This document shows positions 19,593 through 27,712 of a DNA stretch of 64,000 nt, piece after piece. Under the pieces are notes generated by a model, which was not told the DNA's origin, searched no databases, and saw nothing but the letters and a program-made list of their open reading frames with translations. Origin of the DNA: Serratia rhizosphaerae. Lineage in GTDB: Bacteria; Pseudomonadota; Gammaproteobacteria; Enterobacterales; Enterobacteriaceae. The stretch's first letter is position 1. Each line of letters begins with the position of its first letter. Made by a program: the position numbers and the translations under genes. The stretch is from contig NZ_CP041764.1 of the NCBI RefSeq assembly GCF_009817885.1, positions 1,178,001-1,242,000 of the forward strand. The letters run 5' to 3'.

Positions 19593-19700
19593 CTGTGCCT
19601 GCAAATCATGGCCGCCTGTTACAGCGCGATGCTGCAATGGGAGCCAAGGATCAGTCTGACCGAGATCGCGGTCAACTCAACAAAATCCCCCATAACCTGA
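19593..19700 (+). pseudogene. Fragment of P2-like baseplate gene W (gp25-like)
   Basis: A short frame reading CLQIMAACYSAMLQWEPRI followed by SLTEIAVN. The WEPRI block and surrounding helix are typical of the C-terminal part of GpW/gp25-like baseplate wedge proteins. It begins about 12 bp after the truncated R frame, so R, S, V and most of W appear to have been fused by deletion. 19701-19865 shows no recognisable gene. Confidence 0.5.
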
Positions 19701-19865
19701 GCAGCAGCGGCTATACCTGTGCATTGGATCTGCTGGTGATGCTTGATGACGTCACGTATCACACAACAGAAATACGAGTTCAAATGCGACTCGATAACTT
19801 GTATTTACAAGATCGTAGTGTAGTATGAATATTACTGTTTGAATAAACACGAGAGAGATTTAATT

Positions 19866-20099
19866 ATGATGCACTGTCCAGTATGCGGTAACGTCGCTCA
19901 CACTCGTTCCAGCCGTTACCTGAGCGAATCAACCAAAGAACGCTACCACCAATGTCAAAACATCAACTGCAGCTGTACGTTTGCCACGCACGAGTCGGTC
20001 GCACGCGTCATCGTTAAGCGCGGTGATAACCCACAAGTGCCAGCGGCGGTAGCCACGGGCAAGACGCGCCCAGCGGCGCAGACTGCGGCTAAGAGGTAA
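19866..20099 (+). CDS. nucC: Zinc-finger late-gene activator NucC (P2 Ogr/Delta family)
   Basis: 77 residues. The Ogr signature is complete: HCPVC, then TKERYHQCQNINCSCTF, giving the CxxC...CxxxxC zinc ligands, followed by the YES-type activation region (THESVARVIVK) and a basic tail. In S. marcescens the homologue NucC, from a cryptic prophage, activates the extracellular nuclease gene and bacteriocin 28b. It binds TGT-N12-ACA dyads and contacts RNA polymerase alpha. Two in-frame ATGs (19866, 19869) follow CGAGAGAG. It lies between scars of tail genes W and I, not beside gene D as in P2. Confidence 0.9.
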   Translation: MMHCPVCGNVAHTRSSRYLSESTKERYHQCQNINCSCTFATHESVARVIVKRGDNPQVPAAVATGKTRPAAQTAAKR

Positions 20100-20140
20100 A
20101 TAATGCCATCGTTTGACTCCGATTTATCGCCGATTCCGGC

Positions 20141-20439
20141 AAACAGCCGGTTGGTTCGGCACCGATCGCAGTCGCCGCCGCACAAGCCTGCGCGAACTGG
20201 AGCACATATCAGTGTCACTGCGCGACTTATGGAACCCGGCAACCTGCCCAGCCACATTACGCATGATGGAGCAGAGCAACCTGGACGCCTTTAAACAGCT
20301 GACGGAAGCCGCCGATAAAAAGCTGCTGAAAAAAGTCATCAAGACCTACTGCAGCCAAATCGATATGTGTACCTATCAAAACCTGAAGATGATGTACGAC
20401 CGCGATCTCGAGGCCAGTAAACAAGACTTGAACTGGTAA
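20141..20439 (+). pseudogene. Frameshifted, truncated P2-like tail protein I remnant with unknown 3' extension
   Basis: Two reading frames together spell the N-terminus of P2 gpI: PVGSAPIAVAAAQACA in one frame (from 20147) and ELEHISVSLRDLWNPATCPATL in another (to 20259), so at least one small indel has occurred. The expected LPWLAWAF continuation is missing. Instead the frame runs on for about 60 residues of unrelated, Lys/Asp-rich sequence ending at 20439. I do not recognise that part. Confidence 0.6.
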
Positions 20440-20465
20440 TGTCCCGTCAAAAAAACCCATAAAAA

Positions 20466-20494
20466 AAAGGGTCTGCCAGCAAGGCAGACCCTTT
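20466..20494. terminator. Terminator between phage remnant and rplS
   Basis: AAAGGGTCTGCC-AGCAA-GGCAGACCCTTT with an A-rich left and T-containing right flank. It ends the minus-strand rpsP-rimM-trmD-rplS operon and can also stop plus-strand readthrough from the phage locus. Confidence 0.85.
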
Positions 20495-20521
20495 ATTCAC
20501 TATTAACTTTCGGATGCAGCG

Positions 20522-20878
20522 TTAGCCGACGCGGTTCAGACGCTCTTTGATACGAGCAGCCTTACCAGTACGCTCACGCAGGTAGTACAGTTTGGCTTTA
20601 CGAACGGCACCACGACGTTTCACAGTAATGCTGTCGATTACTGGGGAGTGAGTCTGGAATACACGCTCAACACCTTCGCCGTTGGAAATCTTACGAACAG
20701 TGAATGCAGAGTGCAGACCGCGGTTACGGATAGCGATAACCACGCCCTCGAATGCCTGCAGACGTTTTTTGCTACCTTCAACGACCCATACCTTAACTTC
20801 CACGGAATCACCCGGACGGAACGCAGGTACGTCTTGCTTCATCTGCTCTTGTTCAAGTTGCTTAATAATGTTGCTCAT
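20522..20878 (-). CDS. rplS: 50S ribosomal protein L19
   Basis: 118 residues. L19 sits at the 30S-50S interface. Typical segments are FRPGDSVEVKVWVVEG, RLQAFEGVVIA and VKRRGAVRKAKLYYLR. It is the last gene of the rpsP-rimM-trmD-rplS operon, ending at the terminator at 20466-20494. Confidence 0.99.
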   Translation of the reverse strand: MSNIIKQLEQEQMKQDVPAFRPGDSVEVKVWVVEGSKKRLQAFEGVVIAIRNRGLHSAFTVRKISNGEGVERVFQTHSPVIDSITVKRRGAVRKAKLYYLRERTGKAARIKERLNRVG

Positions 20879-20921
20879 AATATGTCTCTTACCCTAGGTA
20901 AACTGATATATCGGCGTCGTC

Positions 20922-21689
20922 TTAGACGTTGCCTTCATAGTCCTGTTGCGAAGCCCGGTGTTCCCGTTGGAACTCGGCCAGCAACACCTCTTGCTCGTCA
21001 GTCAGAGCTAGGCTTTCTAGAAGTTCAGGTCTTCTAAGCCAGGTTCGGCCCAGCGACTGCTTTAAGCGCCAGCGACGTATCTCGGCATGGTTGCCCGACA
21101 GTAAAACCGGCGGTACTTCCATCCCTTCCAACACCTCAGGCCGGGTATAGTGCGGGCAATCCAGCAATCCGTCGGCAAAAGAGTCTTCTTCTGCTGACGC
21201 CTGACGTCCCAGCACGCCCGGAATAAATCGGGCGACAGAGTCAATCAGGGTCATTGCCGGCAGTTCTCCGCCGCTGAGTACGTAATCGCCGATTGACCAC
21301 TCTTCGTCAATTTCGGTTTGGATCACGCGCTCATCGATCCCTTCGTAGCGGCCACACACCAAAATCATCTTTTGGTTGGCCGCCAGTTCGCACACGCCGG
21401 TTTGATCCAGCTTGCGCCCCTGAGGTGAAAGATAAATCACCTTTGCACCCTCGCCTGCCGCTGCCTTCGCAGCCGTGATGGCTTCCCGTAAAGGTTGCAC
21501 CATCATCAGCATTCCCGGGCCGCCGCCGTATGGGCGATCGTCCACGGTACGATGCCGGTCGTAGGTGAAGTCACGCGGACTCCAACACTGGACGCTCAGC
21601 AGGCCATTCTTTACTGCCCGGCCAGTCACTCCGTAATCGGTGATTGCGCGAAACATTTCAGGAAACAGGCTTACAATACCAATAAACAC
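20922..21689 (-). CDS. trmD: tRNA (guanine37-N1)-methyltransferase TrmD
   Basis: 255 residues, SPOUT-class knotted methyltransferase that makes m1G37 in tRNAs reading CNN/CGG-type codons and so prevents +1 frameshifting. The knot motifs YLSPQGRKLDQ and ILVCGRYEGIDERVI and the catalytic SGGELPAMTLID region are present. The length equals that of the E. coli enzyme. It lies third in the rpsP operon, followed by rplS after 43 bp. Confidence 0.99.
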   Translation of the reverse strand: MFIGIVSLFPEMFRAITDYGVTGRAVKNGLLSVQCWSPRDFTYDRHRTVDDRPYGGGPGMLMMVQPLREAITAAKAAAGEGAKVIYLSPQGRKLDQTGVCELAANQKMILVCGRYEGIDERVIQTEIDEEWSIGDYVLSGGELPAMTLIDSVARFIPGVLGRQASAEEDSFADGLLDCPHYTRPEVLEGMEVPPVLLSGNHAEIRRWRLKQSLGRTWLRRPELLESLALTDEQEVLLAEFQREHRASQQDYEGNV

Positions 21690-21741
21690 AAGCCAATCTC
21701 CGTACCGTTATTCCGCTTGCTTCGACCGCATGTTCCGGAGG

Positions 21742-22290
21742 TCAAAAACCAGGATCCCAATCTGCCTCGATCACCTTGGCAGCGAGATCGACTTTCTTGA
21801 TAACCTGCCCATGAAGGAACGGAATCAACCTTTCCTTCATACCGAATGCATCTTTCAGGTTTGCCCGCACGACCATTACGTCGTTTGATCCGGTTTCCAT
21901 CATATCGATGACTTTGCCCAGATCGTAGCCGGAGGCGGTGACTACCTGGCAGCCCATCAGGTCTTTCCAGTAGTAATCATCCTCTTCCAACTGCGGAAGC
22001 TGATTGGAATCCACGACAATTTCGCAATTGGTCAGCAGATTCGCCTCATCCCGATCGTCAATGCCTTTCACCTTAACGATCAGATCCTGATTGTGGCGAC
22101 GCCAGCTCTCAAGCTCAACGTGCTGCCACTGACCCGCCTTCTGGATAAACCAGGGCTGATAGTCAAAAATGCTTTCGGCGTTTTCGGTGGATGAAAACAC
22201 TCTGAGCCAACCACGAATGCCGTAACTGGAACCCAGTTTGCCGAGTACAATCGGCTGTTCAGGCACCAGCGGTTTATGTTGCTTGCTCAT
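21742..22290 (-). CDS. rimM: 16S rRNA processing protein RimM
   Basis: 182 residues. This 30S maturation factor binds S19. It has an N-terminal RimM domain (VLGKLGSSYGIRGWLRVFS) and a C-terminal PRC-barrel (YYWKDLMGCQV...). I choose the ATG for MSKQ at 22290, which matches the known protein start; an in-frame GTG nine bases upstream is possible. It lies between rpsP and trmD in one operon. Confidence 0.97.
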   Translation of the reverse strand: MSKQHKPLVPEQPIVLGKLGSSYGIRGWLRVFSSTENAESIFDYQPWFIQKAGQWQHVELESWRRHNQDLIVKVKGIDDRDEANLLTNCEIVVDSNQLPQLEEDDYYWKDLMGCQVVTASGYDLGKVIDMMETGSNDVMVVRANLKDAFGMKERLIPFLHGQVIKKVDLAAKVIEADWDPGF

Positions 22291-22308
22291 TGCCACCACC
22301 GCGACAGA

Positions 22309-22557
22309 TTAAGCTGCTTTCTTAGCGTCTTTGATCAGCGCAGAAACGCGATCAGAAACGGTTGCACCCAGGCCGACCCAATGTTCGATACGGTCCAGGT
22401 CCAGACGCAGTGCTTCAGCCTGACCAGAAGCGATCGGGTTGAAGAAGCCTACGCGCTCGATGAAGCGACCGTCACGAGCGTTGCGGCTGTCGGTCACTAC
22501 TACTTGATAAAACGGACGCTTTTTAGCGCCGCCACGTGCCAAACGAATTGTTACCAT
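22309..22557 (-). CDS. rpsP: 30S ribosomal protein S16
   Basis: 82 residues starting MVTIRLARGGAKKRPFYQ, first gene of the rpsP-rimM-trmD-rplS operon. The ATG at 22557 follows AAAGAGGAT as ribosome binding site; the open frame extends upstream, but those codons are leader sequence. A very stable hairpin lies 27-54 bp upstream of the start. Confidence 0.99.
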   Translation of the reverse strand: MVTIRLARGGAKKRPFYQVVVTDSRNARDGRFIERVGFFNPIASGQAEALRLDLDRIEHWVGLGATVSDRVSALIKDAKKAA

Positions 22558-22572
22558 AACATCCTCTTTAGT

Positions 22573-22611
22573 TAATAAAACAGCCGGGCCCCATTGAGGG
22601 ACGGGGCCCGG
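22573..22611 (-). promoter_or_regulatory. GC-rich hairpin with T-rich tail in the rpsP leader
   Basis: On the minus strand CCGGGCCCC (22603-22611) pairs with GGGGCCCGG (22584-22592), followed by CTGTTTTATTAAC and then the rpsP ribosome binding site. The shape is that of a weak intrinsic terminator or attenuator in the 5' leader. Regulatory function is not proven by the sequence. Confidence 0.5.
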
Positions 22612-22772
22612 TTGCAATATAAAAAGCCCGAAAATTTTACTCATTTTGGCGCAAAAAGCAATCTAAAGCGTAGATTGCCGCTAATTCGTTTTGTCGCCAT
22701 CACACTTTCGGGCATTTTTTTGCCGCAAGCGGCAATACGGTCAGCGCCGAGATCTCCAGGAGATCGCGACGC

Positions 22773-24134
22773 TTAGCGGCCCGGGAAGCCCGGCGGCATC
22801 ATGCCTTTCATGTTGCGCATCATCTTCGCCATGCCGCCCTTTTTCATCTTCTTCATCATGCGCTGCATTTCGTCAAACTGCTTGAGCAGACGGTTAACGT
22901 CCTGCACCTGCATGCCGGACCCCATCGCGATGCGGCGCTTGCGCGAGCCTTTGATGATTTCCGGTTTGGCGCGCTCTTTCTGCGTCATCGAGTTGATGAT
23001 CGCTTCCATACGCACCAGCACCTTGTCATCCATCTGCGATTTGACGTTATCCGGCAGTTGGCCCGCGCCCGGCAGTTTGCTCAGCATGCTGGCCATACCG
23101 CCCATATTGCGCATCTGCTTCAGCTGATCCAGGAAGTCGGTCAAATCGAAGCCGTCGCCCTTTTTCAGCTTGCTGGCCAGTTTTTCAGCCTGCTCGCGGT
23201 CAACCTTGCTCTCGATATCTTCGATCAGCGACAGCACGTCGCCCATGCCGAGAATGCGCGAGGCGACGCGATCCGGGTGGAACGGCTCCAGCGCTTCGGT
23301 TTTCTCGCCGACGCCCAGGAATTTGATCGGTTTGCCGGTGATGTGACGAATAGACAGCGCGGCACCGCCGCGCGCATCGCCGTCAACCTTGGTCAGCACC
23401 ACGCCGGTCAGCGGCAGCGCTTCATTAAAGGCTTTCGCGGTATTGGCGGCGTCCTGGCCGGTCATGGCGTCAACCACAAACAGCGTTTCCACCGGGTTAA
23501 TCGCCGCGTGCACCTGTTTGATTTCGTCCATCATCGCTTCGTCGACGTGCAAACGGCCGGCGGTATCGACGATCAGCACGTCATAGAACTTCAGCTTCGC
23601 CTGCTGCAGCGCGCGGTTGACGATATCAATCGGCTTGTCTTTGGCGTCGGACGGGAAGAAGTCGATGCCGACGTTTTCGGCCAGGGTCTCCAGCTGTTTG
23701 ATCGCCGCAGGGCGGTAAACGTCGGCAGACACCACCAGTACTTTCTTCTTCTGTTTCTCTTTCAGGAATTTACCGAGCTTACCGACGCTGGTGGTTTTAC
23801 CGGCGCCCTGCAGGCCCGCCATCAGCACCACCGCCGGCGGCTGGGCCGCCAGGTTCAGTTCGGTGTTCACCTCGCCCATCGCGGCGATCAGCTCGCCCTT
23901 GACGATTTTGACAAACTCCTGCCCCGGCGTCAGGCTCTTGTTGACTTCATGACCGACCGCGCTCTCTTTCACGCGATTGATAAAGTCCCGCACCACCGGC
24001 AGCGCCACGTCGGCTTCCAGCAATGCCATGCGCACTTCACGCAGGGTTTCCTTGATATTCTCTTCTGTCAGCCGCCCGCGGCCGCTGATATTGCGCAGTG
24101 TGCGCGATAATCGATCGGTTAAATTTTCAAACAT
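22773..24134 (-). CDS. ffh: Signal recognition particle protein Ffh
   Basis: 453 residues, the same length as E. coli Ffh. With 4.5S RNA it targets nascent membrane proteins to FtsY. N domain (1-85), G domain with the P-loop GLQGAGKTTSVGKL (about residues 102-115), DTAGRL and TKVDGDARGG, then the Met-rich M domain (about 300-453) ending in MKKMKKGGMAKMM and PPGFPGR. The start is the Met of MFENLTDRL; the upstream in-frame extension is not conserved. It is divergent from ypjD. Confidence 0.99.
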   Translation of the reverse strand: MFENLTDRLSRTLRNISGRGRLTEENIKETLREVRMALLEADVALPVVRDFINRVKESAVGHEVNKSLTPGQEFVKIVKGELIAAMGEVNTELNLAAQPPAVVLMAGLQGAGKTTSVGKLGKFLKEKQKKKVLVVSADVYRPAAIKQLETLAENVGIDFFPSDAKDKPIDIVNRALQQAKLKFYDVLIVDTAGRLHVDEAMMDEIKQVHAAINPVETLFVVDAMTGQDAANTAKAFNEALPLTGVVLTKVDGDARGGAALSIRHITGKPIKFLGVGEKTEALEPFHPDRVASRILGMGDVLSLIEDIESKVDREQAEKLASKLKKGDGFDLTDFLDQLKQMRNMGGMASMLSKLPGAGQLPDNVKSQMDDKVLVRMEAIINSMTQKERAKPEIIKGSRKRRIAMGSGMQVQDVNRLLKQFDEMQRMMKKMKKGGMAKMMRNMKGMMPPGFPGR

Positions 24135-24301
24135 CGTCTCAGGCTCAACGTAATGACAGGCCGCCATGGCGACACAATTGCGGCGATTATAACACGAAGC
24201 GTTAACGATCTCTGCCTCAGCGTTGGAGATCGGTTGGAGTGCGGCGCGCTCAACGCTATACTGACCGTTCGATTAACCACGCCGATGCCTAAAATAACGC
24301 T

Positions 24302-25093
24302 ATGCCAGTATTTTCCATCGTGGCTTTGATAGCCTACCTGCTCAGCCTTGGACTGATCATTCCCAGCTTGTTGCGGCAGAATAGCGCATACCGTCGGCTT
24401 GCCATCATTTCCGCCGTGGTGGCGCTGGTCAGCCATGCCATTGCGCTGCAACAGCGGGTATTCGACGTCAGCACCGGGCAAAACCTGAGCCTGCTGAATA
24501 TTGGCTCCATCGTCAGCCTGATCATCTGCACCGTGATGACGATTGTCGCTTCACGCAACCGTGGCTGGTTCCTGCTGCCGATCGTCTACAGCTTCGCCAT
24601 GATTAATCTGGCCTTCGCCAGCCTGCTGCCCGGTGAGTTTATCACTCACCTGGAGGCCAGCCCCGAACTGATGGTGCATATCGGCCTGGCGCTGTTCGCC
24701 TACGCCACGTTGATTATCGCCGCGCTGTACGCGCTGCAGCTGGCGTGGCTCGATTATCTGCTGAAGAACAAAAAGCTCAGTTTCAGCGCAGATATGCCGC
24801 CGCTGATGAGCATTGAACGTAAAATGTTTCATATCACGCAGATCGGCGTGGTGTTGCTGACGCTGACCCTGTGCACCGGGCTGCTGTATATGGATAATCT
24901 GTTCAGCAAAGAGAACGTGCACAAGGCGGTGCTGTCGATCATGGCATGGTTTGTCTATATCGTTCTGCTATGGGGCCATTACCATGAAGGCTGGCGCGGT
25001 CGCCGCGTGGTCTGGTTCAGTTTCGCCGGGGCGTTCTTACTCACGCTGGCCTATTTTGGCAGCCGACTCATTCAGGAAATCATGGTGCGCTGA
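24302..25093 (+). CDS. ypjD: YpjD, inner membrane protein of the cytochrome c assembly (CcsA/CcmC-like) family
   Basis: 263 residues with about eight hydrophobic segments. The C-terminal half matches the CcmC/CcsA-type haem-handling family, with a WxxxE-like LWGHYHEGWRGRR segment, although the exact role of YpjD is not established. It lies upstream of corB, as in E. coli, with 59 bp between, so the two may be cotranscribed. It is divergent from ffh. Confidence 0.93.
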   Translation: MPVFSIVALIAYLLSLGLIIPSLLRQNSAYRRLAIISAVVALVSHAIALQQRVFDVSTGQNLSLLNIGSIVSLIICTVMTIVASRNRGWFLLPIVYSFAMINLAFASLLPGEFITHLEASPELMVHIGLALFAYATLIIAALYALQLAWLDYLLKNKKLSFSADMPPLMSIERKMFHITQIGVVLLTLTLCTGLLYMDNLFSKENVHKAVLSIMAWFVYIVLLWGHYHEGWRGRRVVWFSFAGAFLLTLAYFGSRLIQEIMVR

Positions 25094-25152
25094 GCGCGCC
25101 ATGCCTCATTCACCCATGAGGCAATCTTTCTCCATATATAAGGAATCTCGCG

Positions 25153-26442
25153 TTGGAGCACGTTTCGACAGCCACCCTAATCATCATTCTGGTGATCATG
25201 ATTGTGGTTTCCGCTTATTTTTCAGCTTCCGAAACCGGCATGATGACGCTCAACCGCTATCGTCTTCGTCACCTTTCCAAACAGGGCAACCGATCTGCCC
25301 GCCGGGTAGAGAAACTGCTGCAAAAGCCTGACCGCCTGATCGGACTGGTGCTGATCGGCAACAACCTGGTGAACATTCTGGCCTCGGCGCTGGCGACCAT
25401 CGTCGGGATGCGTCTGTACGGCGATCTGGGCGTGGCCATTTCCACCGGCGTACTCACCTTCGCCGTCCTGCTGTTCGCCGAGGTGCTGCCGAAAACCTTT
25501 GCCGCCCTGTATCCGGAGCGCATCGCGTTCCCCAGCAGCATGCTGCTGGCGCCGCTGCAAAAAGTGATGTTCCCGCTGGTCTGGGTGCTTAACGGCATTA
25601 CCAGCATGGTGCTGCGGCTGTTCGGCATCCGCATGAACCAGCAAATCAGCGACGCGGTCAGTAAAGAAGAGCTGCGTACCATCGTGAACGAATCCCACTC
25701 GCAGATTTCACGCCGCTATCAGGATATGCTGATTTCGGTGCTCGATCTGGAGAAAGTCACGGTGGAAGACATCATGGTGCCGCGCAATGAGATCATGGGC
25801 ATCGACGTCAATGACGACTGGAAGTCCATCATGCGCCAGCTGACGCACTCGCCGCACGGCCGCATTGTGCTGTATCGCGATTCGCTGGACGACGCCATCG
25901 GCATGCTGCGCGTGCGTGAAGCCTACCGCCTGATGACGGAAAAGAACGAGTTTAACAAAGAAAATCTGCTGCGCGCCGCCGACGAAATCTACTACGTGCC
26001 GGAAGGTACGCCGCTGAACGTACAGCTGGTCAAATTCCAGCGGAATAAAGAGAAAGTGGGCATCGTCGTTGATGAATACGGTGATATTCAGGGGCTGGTC
26101 ACGGTGGAGGATATCCTGGAAGAGATCGTCGGCGACTTTACCACCTCCATGTCCCCGACGCTGGCAGAAGAAGTCACGCCGCAAAGCGACGGTTCCGTAC
26201 TGATCGACGGCACCGCCAACGTGCGGGAGCTGAACAAGGCCTTCAACTGGAACTTGCCGGCCATTGAAGCGCGCACCATCAACGGATTGCTGCTTGAAGA
26301 GCTGGAAGAGATTCCGGAAAGCGGTACCCGCATCCGCATTGGCCACTATGATTTTGACATTCTGGACGTGCAGGACAATATGATTAAGCAGGTGCGCGTC
26401 ACGCCGATCAAGCCGTTGGAGGAGAGCGTGCAAAATAGCTAG
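25153..26442 (+). CDS. corB: CorB/YfjD, CNNM-type magnesium/cobalt homeostasis protein
   Basis: 429 residues. It starts at TTG (MEHVSTATL), preceded by AAGGAATC; the N-terminus matches E. coli YfjD, supporting this unusual start codon. An N-terminal DUF21/CNNM membrane domain (about 1-190, with SASETGMM and IGNNLVNI) is followed by a CBS pair (about 205-335) and a CorC_HlyC domain (about 345-425). The family takes part in magnesium or cobalt efflux. An insertion sequence begins 18 bp after the stop, between corB and the terminator it would otherwise share with luxS. Confidence 0.95.
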   Translation: MEHVSTATLIIILVIMIVVSAYFSASETGMMTLNRYRLRHLSKQGNRSARRVEKLLQKPDRLIGLVLIGNNLVNILASALATIVGMRLYGDLGVAISTGVLTFAVLLFAEVLPKTFAALYPERIAFPSSMLLAPLQKVMFPLVWVLNGITSMVLRLFGIRMNQQISDAVSKEELRTIVNESHSQISRRYQDMLISVLDLEKVTVEDIMVPRNEIMGIDVNDDWKSIMRQLTHSPHGRIVLYRDSLDDAIGMLRVREAYRLMTEKNEFNKENLLRAADEIYYVPEGTPLNVQLVKFQRNKEKVGIVVDEYGDIQGLVTVEDILEEIVGDFTTSMSPTLAEEVTPQSDGSVLIDGTANVRELNKAFNWNLPAIEARTINGLLLEELEEIPESGTRIRIGHYDFDILDVQDNMIKQVRVTPIKPLEESVQNS

Positions 26443-26495
26443 TGCCCTCTGTCTGCCATCTGACTAGTCCTGATATAGGTTGACACTTTTCAGCC

Positions 26496-27293
26496 TTATA
26501 ACGCCCGATGAACCTCATCGGGCGTTTTGTATTGTAGCGACAGATGCGGTCGCCGTGCGTTGTAGATTTCCACAGACTGCCTGACCATCTTTCTTGCCTG
26601 CACGATGTCTTTCGGTTTGCCAAGCAAGTATTCCGTTTTCAGTATCCCGTTTATCCTCTCCGCCAGCGCATTCTGGTAACAGTCATACCCGTCTGTCATC
26701 GAACAGGTGACGCCATATCGCTTGTGTAACGTCTGATATTCCTGCGAGCAGTACTGGATCCCCCGGTCCGAGTGATGTACCAACGGAGCTGCGGTGCGCC
26801 TGCTGGCCAGCGCCATTTTGAACGCACAGGCGACATGCCGGGTATGCAGGCTGTCATGCACATGATACCCCACGATTTTTCTCGACCACGCATCCGTTAT
26901 CAGACTGATATACGCCGTTCCTGTTTTCAGCGGCAGATAGGTGATATCCGCTACCCACACCTGTTCCGGGCGGCTGGCTATAACCTGATGTTCTCCCGCT
27001 TTCAGCAAGTTGGGATGACGGTAAAAACGATGATGGCTGTGCGTTGTCTTATGATACGCCCGTTTAGGCATCACCAGTAAACGGGCGCAGCGCAGTATCC
27101 GGAACAGACGGTCTCGCCCCACATGCACGGGGGCTTCCGGCTGCTGTCGCAGTAAGTGGTGCAGCTTGCGTGTACCCAGTCGGGGCTGGTGTAAGCGGAT
27201 AGCGGTCACCTGCTCCACTATATGGTGGGCTTGCTCTTCTCTTCCACGTTCACGTTGCAAGGACTGATACCATGCCTGCCGGCTGATACCCAT
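26496..27293 (-). CDS. IS3-family transposase OrfB (DDE integrase core)
   Basis: 265 residues from the first internal Met. HTH_21-like N-terminus (about 20-75), then an rve integrase core with the DDE triad: Asp in WVADITYL, Asp in VHHSDRGIQY and Glu in NALAERINGILKTE. It is normally made as an OrfAB fusion by -1 frameshifting: on the minus strand AAAAAAG at 27365-27359 in orfA allows entry into this frame, which is open from there through the Met at 27293. Confidence 0.9.
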   Translation of the reverse strand: MGISRQAWYQSLQRERGREEQAHHIVEQVTAIRLHQPRLGTRKLHHLLRQQPEAPVHVGRDRLFRILRCARLLVMPKRAYHKTTHSHHRFYRHPNLLKAGEHQVIASRPEQVWVADITYLPLKTGTAYISLITDAWSRKIVGYHVHDSLHTRHVACAFKMALASRRTAAPLVHHSDRGIQYCSQEYQTLHKRYGVTCSMTDGYDCYQNALAERINGILKTEYLLGKPKDIVQARKMVRQSVEIYNARRPHLSLQYKTPDEVHRAL

Positions 27294-27310
27294 CCACCGG
27301 CAGGCGCGTG

Positions 27311-27712
27311 CTACCGTGAGTCGTGGCGCTTGTGTTTGCGCGATAAGGCAGCCAACTGCTTTTTTGTCAGGGTAGCTCCGAACTCGGTATTCATCACTTT
27401 TACGACGGCTTCAAAGAACTGCGCTTTGACTTCAGATTCAGCCAGTTGCTGTTCGAGTTCTTTGGTGCGCTGTTCAGGAGTCAGGGGTAACTTGGGCATA
27501 TCATCTCCGCACAGTCTGGTTGAAGAGGACGAACGCCAGTCGAGTTGGCCATATTTACGCAGCCAGTTCATGACGGTATGACTGCCCTGGATACCGTAGC
27601 GGTCTTGTGCCTGACGGTAAGTCATCTCGCCTTTTTCGACCTGTTGGACGACGGCCAATTTAAAGGATAGAGGGTAATCGCGTTGCGTGCGTTTAACATA
27701 CTGGTTCATCAC
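27311..27712 (-). CDS. IS3-family OrfA (helix-turn-helix DNA-binding protein)
   Basis: 133 residues. An N-terminal HTH_Tnp_1-type domain (YPLSFKLAVVQQVEKGEMT, then YRQAQDRYGIQGSHTVMNWLR) is followed by a leucine-zipper-like segment (PEQRTKELEQQLAESEVKAQ) for dimerisation. Codons ACA AAA AAG near the end provide the slippery heptamer for OrfAB production. Confidence 0.9.
   Translation of the reverse strand: MMNQYVKRTQRDYPLSFKLAVVQQVEKGEMTYRQAQDRYGIQGSHTVMNWLRKYGQLDWRSSSSTRLCGDDMPKLPLTPEQRTKELEQQLAESEVKAQFFEAVVKVMNTEFGATLTKKQLAALSRKHKRHDSR

Noticed and set aside
23058..24110. 350-codon plus-strand frame opposite ffh
   Set aside because: Shadow of ffh, no domain.
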